A stretch of DNA of 9,898 bases from positions 1-9,898 of the forward strand of contig JASDWX010000121.1 of assembly GCA_041890515.1 (NCBI GenBank), in the 5' to 3' direction. Of the stretch, positions 1 through 5,767 are shown piece by piece (positions within the stretch are counted from its first letter, which is position 1; each line of letters begins with the position of its first letter). A model generated the notes under the pieces. That model searched no databases. It saw nothing but the letters and a program-made list of their open reading frames with translations, and had not been told where the DNA came from. The stretch is from Colwellia_A sp041890515 (GTDB lineage Bacteria > Pseudomonadota > Gammaproteobacteria > Enterobacterales > Alteromonadaceae). A program made the translations under genes and the position numbers.

Positions 1-789
1 GCTGGTGAAACAACACTGGAGCTAAACCGCCGTAAAGTACGCGACCAATTAGCAGAACTCAAACGTGAGTTGGTAAGTGTTCAGAATGAAATGAAAGGCC
101 GACGAACACAACGTTCTGAGCTCTTTTGTGTCGCTTTAGTAGGTTATACCAATGCGGGCAAGTCATCTATGATGCGAGCGATCACCGGTAGTGATGTTGT
201 TGGTGAGAACAAACTTTTTGCAACGCTTGATACCACAGTTCGTGCATTACACCCTGCTACTCAGCCAAGGATATTAGTGTCTGATACCGTAGGTTTTATC
301 AAAAAGTTACCGCACGATTTAGTCGCTTCTTTCCACTCAACGTTAGCAGAAGCGCATGATGCTTCATTATTGTTGTATGTAGTCGATGCTTCAGATGCTT
401 CTTTTCGTGCGCAACTCAATGTAGTTCACGAAGTATTAGCAGAAGTGGGTGTTGAGAACAGTGAAAAATTACTCGTACTTAACAAGTCAGATCAACTGAC
501 GATTGAGCAGCAGCAAGCATTGAAGGAAGAGTTTCCTGACGCTATGATGACTTCAGCTCGTGACCCAATTGATGTTGCCAAACTGCATAAATATATCGTT
601 GGCGTAGCTGAAAACGAAATGATTGAAGAAGAGATTGTCATTCCTTATACCGCGCAAGGTATTATAGGTGAAATCCGTTCAACCATGAGTGTTACTAAAG
701 AAGATTATGATTACAGTGAAATTAAACTCACCGTTAGGTCAAATGCCATTGATTTAGCAAGATTAAAAAAGAAGATGTTAAGTCTATAA
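1..789 (+). CDS. hflX: GTPase HflX, C-terminal part (5' end outside window)
   Basis: HflX is a P-loop GTPase that binds 50S/70S ribosomes and splits or rescues stalled ribosomes in the cytoplasm. The reading frame is open from base 1. The first visible residues (AGETTLELNRRKVRDQLAELK) match the end of the HflX N-terminal domain and its basic coiled-coil linker, so the gene begins upstream and the TTG at 70 is internal. The G-domain is complete: G1 GYTNAGKS at 142-165, a switch I segment ATLDTTVR, G3 DTVG at 283-294, G4 NKSD at 481-492 and a TSA G5 motif near 553. The switch I reads LDTTVR where E. coli HflX has LDPTLR. The visible 262 residues are about 60 percent of a normal HflX. The next gene is not hflK/hflC, so this copy is outside the usual hfq-hflX-hflKC cluster. 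It may be a second paralogue. The family assignment is firm; orthology to E. coli hflX is less so. Confidence 0.92.
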   Translation, partial: AGETTLELNRRKVRDQLAELKRELVSVQNEMKGRRTQRSELFCVALVGYTNAGKSSMMRAITGSDVVGENKLFATLDTTVRALHPATQPRILVSDTVGFIKKLPHDLVASFHSTLAEAHDASLLLYVVDASDASFRAQLNVVHEVLAEVGVENSEKLLVLNKSDQLTIEQQQALKEEFPDAMMTSARDPIDVAKLHKYIVGVAENEMIEEEIVIPYTAQGIIGEIRSTMSVTKEDYDYSEIKLTVRSNAIDLARLKKKMLSL

Positions 790-837
790 ATTGTACTTGT
801 AATACTCACCAATTTGATAAGCTTTAATTTAGCCACT

Positions 838-866
838 AAAAAACCGAGATAACACTCGGTTTTTTT
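838..866 (+). terminator. Rho-independent terminator after hflX
   Basis: ACCGAG (843-848) pairs with CTCGGT (855-860) around a 6-base loop. Flanking A and T runs extend the stem to 11 bp, and seven T follow (860-866). It lies 48 bases past the hflX stop and separates it from the oxidase operon. Confidence 0.88.
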
Positions 867-963
867 ATCTTCAAAATAAACTCTTCCACTGAACTACCCC
901 TTTTTTATAATATATAAACGCCTCATTTAATCAAAATAAGACATAAATTTTCTCAAATATAAC

Positions 964-977
964 TTGATCTAAATCAA
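964..977 (+). promoter_or_regulatory. FNR/Anr (EtrA)-type binding site
   Basis: TTGAT-CTAA-ATCAA is a perfect match to the FNR consensus TTGATNNNNATCAA. It lies 49 bases before the regulator gene, which precedes cydAB. The centre is at 970.5. If FNR binds at the class II position (-41.5), transcription would start near 1012 with a -10 at about 999-1004 (AATACT, 4/6). The site itself is seen directly; whether it activates or represses is inference. Confidence 0.8.
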
Positions 978-989
978 GGATAGTATAAA

Positions 990-1018
990 CTTTCAGAAAA
1001 TACTGAAACTTCAGAAAA
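990..1018 (+). promoter_or_regulatory. Candidate operator: overlapping CTGAA/TTCAG repeats
   Basis: TTTCAG (991-996) and CTGAAA (1003-1008) form a perfect inverted repeat with a 6-base spacer. CTGAA (1003-1007) and TTCAG (1010-1014) form a second one with a 2-base spacer. CTTTCAGAAAA (990-1000) and CTTCAGAAAA (1009-1018) are near-identical direct copies. The block ends 7 bases before the regulator's start and overlaps the likely -10 region. This is where a self-repressing MarR/GbsR-type dimer would bind. Assigning it to the adjacent regulator is inference. Confidence 0.55.
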
Positions 1019-1025
1019 CACAATT

Positions 1026-1571
1026 ATGATAATGACAGCTAAAATAGAATCTTTTGTAATGCACTGTGGCGAAATGGGCAGCCGTTGGGGCTTTAATCGA
1101 ACCGTAGGCCAAATGTATGGATTATTAATTATCCATAACGAATCCCTTACCGCTATACAAATATCTGAAGCACTTAATATTTCTCGCGGTAATGTCAGTA
1201 TGGGCATTAAAGAATTACAGTCTTGGCGTTTAGTACAAGTGCAACATAAGCCTAAAGATCGCAAAGAGTATTACTCACCTGCAGGTTCTATTTGGGAAAT
1301 GGCTACACGCGTCTTTGAAGAACGCCGTAAACGTGAAGTTGACCCTACCCTCTCATTATTACGCGATAATTTATTAGATGAGCCTGCGAATCCACAAGAA
1401 GAATATGCACAACAAAAAATGCATGAAATGCATGATTTACTTGAAACCATCACACATTGGGCTGCAGAGTTACAAAGTATGAGTCCAGATAAACTTAACA
1501 CCTTAATGAAACTCGGCGCTGGTGTCAGTAAAATCATTGATATTAAAGATAAATTATTGAGTAAAGGTTAA
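1026..1571 (+). CDS. GbsR/MarR-family transcriptional regulator
   Basis: This is a 181-residue cytoplasmic DNA-binding protein. The N-terminal pattern (GEMGSRWGFNRTVGQMYGLL, residues 15-34) and the recognition-helix region ISRGNVSMGIKELQSWRLV (about 53-71) are typical of the GbsR branch of winged-helix MarR proteins. They are followed by a wing with the sequence KPKDRKEYY. Residues 95-181 look helical and probably form the dimerisation/effector domain. No clear Shine-Dalgarno precedes the ATG at 1026, and an in-frame ATG at 1032 is an equally possible start. The gene lies 108 bases ahead of cydA on the same strand and behind an FNR box and a dyad-repeat region. It probably regulates itself and the oxidase genes. 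GbsR itself senses choline or glycine betaine, but nothing here points to that ligand. The fold is confident; the target is inferred from position. Confidence 0.85.
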   Translation: MIMTAKIESFVMHCGEMGSRWGFNRTVGQMYGLLIIHNESLTAIQISEALNISRGNVSMGIKELQSWRLVQVQHKPKDRKEYYSPAGSIWEMATRVFEERRKREVDPTLSLLRDNLLDEPANPQEEYAQQKMHEMHDLLETITHWAAELQSMSPDKLNTLMKLGAGVSKIIDIKDKLLSKG

Positions 1572-1591
1572 GCCTTGTTATTGGCTATTTA

Positions 1592-1622
1592 AAAGTTACA
1601 TGCTCTACAAAAATGTGACTTT
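1592..1622 (+). other. Hairpin in the regulator-cydA spacer
   Basis: AAAGTTACAT (1592-1601) pairs with ATGTGACTTT (1613-1622) over 10 bp with one G-U pair and an 11-base loop. Only three T end the stem, so it is a poor terminator. A smaller imperfect dyad AACAC-N7-GTGTT follows at 1640-1656, just ahead of the cydA ribosome-binding site. Possible roles are partial attenuation, RNA processing between regulator and oxidase messages, or an extra operator. None is shown. Confidence 0.4.
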
Positions 1623-1679
1623 AACACTTAAAACCCGTTAACACTGACACTGTGTTTAATAAGGTTTATGGAGGAAGTT

Positions 1680-3068
1680 ATGTTAGAAACATTAATGCTT
1701 TCACGCATACAGTTTGCCGCAAATATTAGTTTTCATATTCTGTTTCCCACAATTACTATCGCGCTCAGTTGGTTTTTGTTTTACTTCAAGTTACGTTTTG
1801 ATCAAACCAGTGATCCCGTGTGGATGCGTGCTTATCGCTTTTGGGTCAAAATATTTGCGCTGACTTTTGCAATAGGGGTTGTTACTGGGATTACCATGTC
1901 GTTTCAATTTGGGACTAACTGGCCTAAGTTTATGGAAACTGTCGGCAATATCGCAGGACCATTATTAGGTAATGAAGTACTCACCGCCTTCTTTTTAGAG
2001 GCTGGTTTTTTAGGTATTATGCTGTTTGGTATGAATCGAGTTTCAGCTCGAGTACATACATTATCGACCTTAATTGTTGCTTTTGGCACGAGTTTATCGT
2101 CTTTTTGGATCCTAGCACTAAACTCTTGGATGCAAACACCTCAAGGTCATGAAATGCGAGATGGAGTGGCATTCCCCGTTGACTGGTTTGCTATTATTTT
2201 CAACCCGTCATTCCCATATAAATTGTCTCACATGCTTGTTGCATCTGGATTAACGGCGGCATTTTTAGTGGCGGGGATCAGCGCTTATCGGCTCTTAAAA
2301 GGTGATAACAAAAAAGCACCAAAGTTAACATTGAAAATAGCGTTGACTGTGGCGGCAGTATTAGCACCGGTGCAAATATTTTTAGGTGATATGCATGGAT
2401 TAAATACCTTAGAGCATCAACCACAAAAAATTGCGGCAATGGAAGGTATTTGGCATACCGAGAAAGGAGCACCTTTATTGTTATTTGCAATACCGGATGA
2501 GGAACAAAAAACCAACCATTTTGAAGTGGCAATCCCTAAGCTGGCCAGTTTAATTTTAACGCACGATTTAAACGGAGAAATAAAAGGCTTAAACGAATTT
2601 GAAGGTAACCACCCCCCTGTTGCGCCTGTATTTTTTGCTTTTCGAATCATGGTGGGTTTAGGCATGCTGATGTTTGCAATCTCCTGGTTGAGTCGTTTTG
2701 TATTGTGGCGTAAAGACGAACTACCTACTTGGTTATTAAAGACGTTGGTTGCTATGAGTTTCTCTGGTTGGGTAGCAACATTGGCTGGCTGGTATGTTAC
2801 TGAAATTGGCCGTCAACCTTGGTTAGTCACGGGTATTTTAACGGTAAAAGATGCCGCAACAGATATAGCGCCAGAAAATGTAGGTATGACACTGACACTT
2901 TATTTGATTTTATATGTGGTCATCATGGTTGCTTATTTACATACCATTTTCACTATGGCTGGCCGCGCAATTGAGATTGAAGAAATTGGTATTGATGAAC
3001 AGACTACACCTGTTGTTGGCAATACAAATAAAGTTAACATCCTTAACAAAGAAAACGAGGAGTCGTAA
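1680..3068 (+). CDS. cydA: Cytochrome bd-type quinol oxidase subunit I (CydA/CioA, short Q-loop)
   Basis: This is an inner-membrane subunit that binds haems b558, b595 and d and oxidises quinol while reducing O2 to water. The start at 1680 is chosen because GGAGG (1670-1674) sits 5 bases upstream; the in-frame ATG at 1668 lies before that site. With this start the key residues match E. coli numbering or nearly so: His19 (haem ligand), Glu99 and Glu107 (proton path) are identical. His184 and Met324 match the b558 ligands His186 and Met393, with Arg322 in FRIMVGLG. The Q-loop has GDMHGLN and the KIAAME quinol-site Lys250/Glu255. A GRQPW motif lies near the C-terminus. At 462 residues it lacks the long Q-loop insertion of E. 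coli CydA (522) and resembles the cyanide-insensitive CioA or Bacillus type. cydB follows one base after its stop. Confidence 0.95.
   Translation: MLETLMLSRIQFAANISFHILFPTITIALSWFLFYFKLRFDQTSDPVWMRAYRFWVKIFALTFAIGVVTGITMSFQFGTNWPKFMETVGNIAGPLLGNEVLTAFFLEAGFLGIMLFGMNRVSARVHTLSTLIVAFGTSLSSFWILALNSWMQTPQGHEMRDGVAFPVDWFAIIFNPSFPYKLSHMLVASGLTAAFLVAGISAYRLLKGDNKKAPKLTLKIALTVAAVLAPVQIFLGDMHGLNTLEHQPQKIAAMEGIWHTEKGAPLLLFAIPDEEQKTNHFEVAIPKLASLILTHDLNGEIKGLNEFEGNHPPVAPVFFAFRIMVGLGMLMFAISWLSRFVLWRKDELPTWLLKTLVAMSFSGWVATLAGWYVTEIGRQPWLVTGILTVKDAATDIAPENVGMTLTLYLILYVVIMVAYLHTIFTMAGRAIEIEEIGIDEQTTPVVGNTNKVNILNKENEES
3057..3062 (+). promoter_or_regulatory. Ribosome-binding site that fixes the cydB start
   Basis: GAGGAG lies 7 bases before the ATG at 3070, inside the last codons of cydA. 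It supports 3070 as the start over any earlier in-frame ATG within cydA. Confidence 0.85.
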
Positions 3069-3069
3069 A

Positions 3070-4068
3070 ATGTTTGATGCAAATACCTTAGCACTGATTT
3101 TTGTGGCTCTAATGGGATTATCTATTTTACTTTATGCCGTATTAGATGGTTTTGATTTAGGTGTTGGCATATTGCTGCCGCTTGAGCAAAAAGACGATGC
3201 CGATACTATGATAGCCTCGATAGGCCCTTTTTGGGATGCTAACGAAACTTGGCTTGTACTCGCAATAGGTTTGTTACTTATTGCATTTCCAGCAGCACAC
3301 AGTTATATATTCAAAGAATTATATTTTCCGACCGCCGTACTTTTAATTAGTTTAGTACTTCGCGGAGTGGCTTTTGATTTTCGTGCCAAAGCCACATTTA
3401 GCCATAAACCCACTTGGAACAGAGTATTTAAAGGCGGATCTTTAATTGCCTCATTAAGCCAAGGTTATATGTTGGGCATGTATGTCATGGGCTTTGAAAG
3501 TACATTAATGGCTTATAGCTTTAGTTTGCTCAGTGCATTTGGTGTTGCCGCCGCTTATAGCTATATAGGTGCTTGTTGGTTAATTATGAAAACTGAAGGC
3601 GACCTACAAATACAAGCCGTTGCTTGGGCTCAAAAGTCTGGCTTGATTTGTTTTATTGGGGTTATTGCCGTATCACTGGTTAATCCATTAATAAACCCAG
3701 ATGTTTATGCGAAATGGTTCTCATCGACAAATGCATTAATGTTTTTACCGTTACCCGTTATTTGTTTTGCGCTGTTTATTTTTAGCCATATACAATTGAA
3801 ACAATTACCTAAGGTAAACGACAAAGGTTGTTGGCGACCTTTTGTTGCCGCCGTAGTCATTTTTACTTTATGTTTTTTTGGTTTAGCGTTTAGTTTTTTC
3901 CCTTACATTGTGCCAAATAAACTCACTATTTGGGAAACGGCTTCTGCACCAGAATCTTTAAGTTTTCTCTTATGGGGCACCATCATTGTAGTACCTGTGA
4001 TATTTAGTTATACCGCATATTCTTATCGCGTATTTTGGGGTAAGGTTCGGGAGCTTAGATACCATTAG
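3070..4068 (+). CDS. cydB: Cytochrome bd-type quinol oxidase subunit II (CydB/CioB)
   Basis: This 332-residue polytopic inner-membrane protein partners CydA in the haem-containing oxidase. The start at 3070 has a strong GAGGAG site and follows the cydA stop by one base, so the two are co-transcribed and probably translationally coupled. The N-terminal hallmark VLDGFDLGVGILLP carries Asp29 at the same position as in E. coli CydB. It is followed by GPFWDANETWLVLAIG (around residues 52-67), matching the WDGN-W motif, and by LRGVAFDFRAK (about 97-107). The rest is a series of hydrophobic segments consistent with eight to nine membrane helices. The length agrees with CioB (about 335) and is shorter than E. 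coli CydB (379). No cydX-like small ORF or other accessory gene follows before the terminator, which also fits the CIO-type pair. No cydDC exporter is in view. Confidence 0.95.
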   Translation: MFDANTLALIFVALMGLSILLYAVLDGFDLGVGILLPLEQKDDADTMIASIGPFWDANETWLVLAIGLLLIAFPAAHSYIFKELYFPTAVLLISLVLRGVAFDFRAKATFSHKPTWNRVFKGGSLIASLSQGYMLGMYVMGFESTLMAYSFSLLSAFGVAAAYSYIGACWLIMKTEGDLQIQAVAWAQKSGLICFIGVIAVSLVNPLINPDVYAKWFSSTNALMFLPLPVICFALFIFSHIQLKQLPKVNDKGCWRPFVAAVVIFTLCFFGLAFSFFPYIVPNKLTIWETASAPESLSFLLWGTIIVVPVIFSYTAYSYRVFWGKVRELRYH

Positions 4069-4115
4069 TTATCCTGTAATTTTAGAAAATTATTTATAGT
4101 TAACGCCTCACGATC

Positions 4116-4142
4116 AAAAGCCAACTAAACACTGGCTTTTTT
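4116..4142 (+). terminator. Rho-independent terminator of the cydAB operon
   Basis: AAAAGCCA (4116-4123) pairs perfectly with TGGCTTTT (4133-4140) around a 9-base loop, and the T run continues to 4142. It lies 47 bases past the cydB stop. Confidence 0.85.
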
Positions 4143-4143
4143 A

Positions 4144-4211
4144 TTGACAAATATATGTATTCGTATAAAAATTTAAATGAGGTTATTTATAAAAGAATCG
4201 AGTGCTAGAAT
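4144..4211 (+). promoter_or_regulatory. Promoter candidates for the FKBP gene
   Basis: Two overlapping possibilities are visible. One is a perfect -35 TTGACA at 4144-4149 with TATAAA at 4164-4169; the 14-base spacing is short. The other is an extended -10, TGC-TAGAAT, at 4203-4211 with a poor -35. The second would start the message near 4218, a 24-base leader, and is the better placed of the two. No experiment distinguishes them. Confidence 0.45.
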
Positions 4212-4241
4212 GCACAACTCTAAAAATTAATGGAATACGTT

Positions 4242-4712
4242 ATGAAATATGTTGTTTTGGTTATAGTTATTGCATTAGCAATAATCTATTTCACTAAAAG
4301 TGCGAATAATAAGAAAGCAGCGGTTGAAAATATCGCCATTGGCAAAGCATTTTTAGCCACAAATAAAGCGTTAGAAGGGGTCATTGAAACGGCTTCTGGT
4401 TTGCAATACCAAGTATTAGAAAAAGGTGAAGGCACTGAGCACCCCGATGCTAGAACAAAAGTAAAAGTGCATTATCACGGTTCTTTATTAGACGGCACTG
4501 TCTTTGATAGTTCAGTAGACAGTGGTAAACCTATTAGTTTTGGCTTAAATCAAGTAATAAGTGGCTGGACTGAAGGCGTACAATTGATGGTTGCTGGTGA
4601 TAAATTTAAATTTTTTATTCCTTCAAGTCTTGGGTACGGCAACAGCTCATCAGGGAAAATTACAGCCGGTTCATTACTTGTTTTTGAAGTGACACTGTTA
4701 GAAATTCAATAA
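4242..4712 (+). CDS. Membrane-anchored FKBP-type peptidyl-prolyl cis-trans isomerase
   Basis: This enzyme catalyses cis-trans isomerisation of X-Pro bonds to assist folding. With the start at 4242 (156 residues; GGAA at 4232-4235 as ribosome-binding site) it begins with a hydrophobic segment (residues 3-17) followed by a Lys-rich stretch. Next comes a short Mip/FklB-like linker (NIAIGKAFLATNKALEGV, 30-47) and one FKBP domain (about 52-156). All the classic pocket residues are present: Tyr78, Phe88-Asp89, Phe100, Val105-Ile106, Trp109 in GWTEG, Tyr132 and Phe148. The activity should therefore be intact. The long helical dimerisation domain of Mip and FklB is missing and is replaced by the single membrane segment. 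An ATG at 4230 would add four residues but lacks a site upstream. The gene is monocistronic between two terminators. Orientation is uncertain, because positive charges lie mainly after the membrane segment. Confidence 0.92.
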   Translation: MKYVVLVIVIALAIIYFTKSANNKKAAVENIAIGKAFLATNKALEGVIETASGLQYQVLEKGEGTEHPDARTKVKVHYHGSLLDGTVFDSSVDSGKPISFGLNQVISGWTEGVQLMVAGDKFKFFIPSSLGYGNSSSGKITAGSLLVFEVTLLEIQ

Positions 4713-4747
4713 TCACGTAAATTCAATAAATATTGTACCATCCATAT

Positions 4748-4783
4748 ATGGGTAACGATGAATACATCGTTATCCATTTTTTT
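4748..4783 (+). terminator. Strong Rho-independent terminator after the FKBP gene
   Basis: ATGGGTAACGATG (4748-4760) pairs with CATCGTTATCCAT (4765-4777) over 13 bp with a single G-U pair and an AATA tetraloop. Seven T follow (4777-4783). Confidence 0.93.
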
Positions 4784-4890
4784 ATGATTATTTCAAAAGA
4801 AATATTCATAAATTCAAACCAAAATAACATTTGTCGAAGAGCAAAAAAGCCCTTTATTAAAGCTGATATATTTCTTTGAGGGAAATTCTA

Positions 4891-5057
4891 TTGGACTTTC
4901 TTAACAATATTTTGATGTTCACTTGGTGCGTAGTGTTGACGTTAGTGGTTGGCTATTCTTTAAGTCAACAGATAGCCAAAAGCTGACTCTAAGTTTAATG
5001 AAGATGATGGAAAATCGAGCCTGCAGCAGCCTTTAACTGAATCTGAATTAGAAATAA
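4891..5057 (+). pseudogene. Possible small membrane-protein gene split by a +1 shift
   Basis: A TTG at 4891, 7 bases after GAGGGA (4878-4883), opens a 31-codon frame ending at TGA 4984-4986. Its product has an acidic/polar start (MDFLNN) and a hydrophobic helix (about residues 7-24, rich in V, L and W/C). It ends QQIAKS. Immediately after, the +1 frame reads on without a stop as a hydrophilic tail (ADSKFNEDDG, then LQQPLTESELEIT) to TAG at 5055-5057. The junction is an A4 run (4978-4981). With one A fewer, a 56-residue single-pass protein with an acidic cytoplasmic or periplasmic tail would result. The first stop is TGA followed by C, as at the prfB frameshift site. It could be a decayed gene, a base error, a true 31-residue peptide or a recoded gene. 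The function is unknown; short frames also arise by chance. Confidence 0.4.
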
Positions 5058-5142
5058 CTTAGTCCGTAGAGGAGAAAATTATATTTAAGCCGATAAGAAT
5101 AAATCAACAATAAAGTTTCGTTTATCTCTAAATTTTATATAT

Positions 5143-5170
5143 GGTAAAATTATGATATAAAGGTAAAATT
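5143..5170 (+). repeat. Direct repeat GGTAAAATT, two copies
   Basis: GGTAAAATT occurs at 5143-5151 and 5162-5170, 19 bases start to start. A TATGAT box (5151-5156, 5/6 to the -10 consensus) lies between them. The spacing and location, 58 bases before the lipoprotein gene, would suit a tandem operator, but in AT-rich DNA a 9-base repeat can be chance. Confidence 0.3.
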
Positions 5171-5227
5171 TCATTTAAACTGACTGCTCTGCTAGTGGAA
5201 AATGGATTAATATATTAAGGACGATAA

Positions 5228-5767
5228 ATGCAACTTTCTCTCATCATAGTCATTATGCTACTGCTTCAAGGTTGTGCAAACAAAGTAACATCAATAAAGC
5301 AAGACCAAGACAAAGAACTTACCAACGATAAAGGATACCTTTTATTAGGTATTCAAACCAACCTTGACTTAAAATCCATTAGGATTGATGGCCCAGAAAA
5401 TATTGAGTTGTCATCTAAAGATATTAAAGAAGGTTCAAGTTATTTTTTACTCGATTTAGCGGCTGGTCAGTACACCCTTGACCAAGTAAAACTAAATAGC
5501 TACTGGCGGAGAGAATTGACAGATGAAGATTACTGGCAGTTTGATGTGATGCCAGGAACAATAAACTATGTTGGTCACTTAGAATTAGAAACATGGGGTA
5601 AATGGTATCCTACAACCCATGCTGAACTAGTAAATCGCTCATCAGAAGCGCTTGAATTTTTGGAGGAAAAATTTCCCAATATATTAACAAACCGTTCTAT
5701 AAGTTATGGTGGCCCAGGACAAGATAGCTTTTTCGAGTTTTTAGCAAATCAACATAAGGTGAAATAA
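5228..5767 (+). CDS. Predicted outer-membrane lipoprotein of unknown function
   Basis: This 179-residue protein starts at 5228 with AAGGA (5217-5221) 6 bases upstream. The N-terminus is a short lipoprotein signal with a lipobox ending LLQGC. Cys15 would be lipidated, and the +2 Ala (not Asp) predicts Lol transport to the outer membrane. A polar linker (about 18-35) leads to a compact domain rich in predicted beta strands: GYLLLGIQTNLDLKSI, YFLLDLAAGQYTL, then YWQFDVMPGTINYVGHLEL (about 100-118). The strand pattern and the AGxYxL motif recall small lipoprotein domains such as DUF2846, but I do not recognise the family with confidence. Its TAA shares a base with the ATG of the next gene, so the two are translationally coupled and probably act together at the envelope. 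It could be a partner or anchor of the downstream S9 protein. Confidence 0.8.
   Translation: MQLSLIIVIMLLLQGCANKVTSIKQDQDKELTNDKGYLLLGIQTNLDLKSIRIDGPENIELSSKDIKEGSSYFLLDLAAGQYTLDQVKLNSYWRRELTDEDYWQFDVMPGTINYVGHLELETWGKWYPTTHAELVNRSSEALEFLEEKFPNILTNRSISYGGPGQDSFFEFLANQHKVK

Larger units (their letters stand above)
4784..5227. other. Gene-poor spacer before the lipoprotein gene
   Basis: This AT-rich stretch of 444 bases lies between the FKBP terminator and the lipoprotein gene. It contains the split small ORF at 4891-5057 and a weak promoter-like pair ahead of it (TTGTCG 4831-4836, TATTAA 4855-4860). It also holds the direct repeat at 5143-5170. No RNA gene or mobile-element end was recognised. 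Confidence 0.6.

Noticed and set aside
70..72. TTG as start of the hflX ORF
   Set aside because: The frame is open to base 1 and the upstream residues match the HflX linker, so this codon is internal.
906..911. TATAAT box upstream of the FNR site
   Set aside because: No matching -35 is found at 16-18 bases and it lies in an A/T-only run. It could contribute but is not supported.
974..1264. Antisense frame of 96 codons over the regulator gene
   Set aside because: It lies opposite a well-supported gene, has no ribosome-binding site and no recognisable features. The same applies to the other antisense frames across cydA, the S9 gene and the barrel gene.
1668..1679. Earlier ATG for cydA adding MEEV
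   Set aside because: The GGAGG ribosome-binding site overlaps this ATG and is placed for 1680. With 1680, His19, Glu99 and Glu107 fall exactly at the E. coli positions.
2914..3069. Extended cydB start reaching back into cydA
   Set aside because: The extension is out-of-frame cydA sequence. GAGGAG and the conserved N-terminus (Asp29 numbering) fix the start at 3070.
4840..4863. Possible minus-strand terminator (AGCTTT...AAGGGCT then T6 on the minus strand)
   Set aside because: The stem has only six pairs, two of them G-U, and there is no minus-strand gene for it to end.
5063..5112. AGGAG followed by a short frame beginning ATT
   Set aside because: The frame has about 11 codons and no standard start codon, so it is most likely chance.
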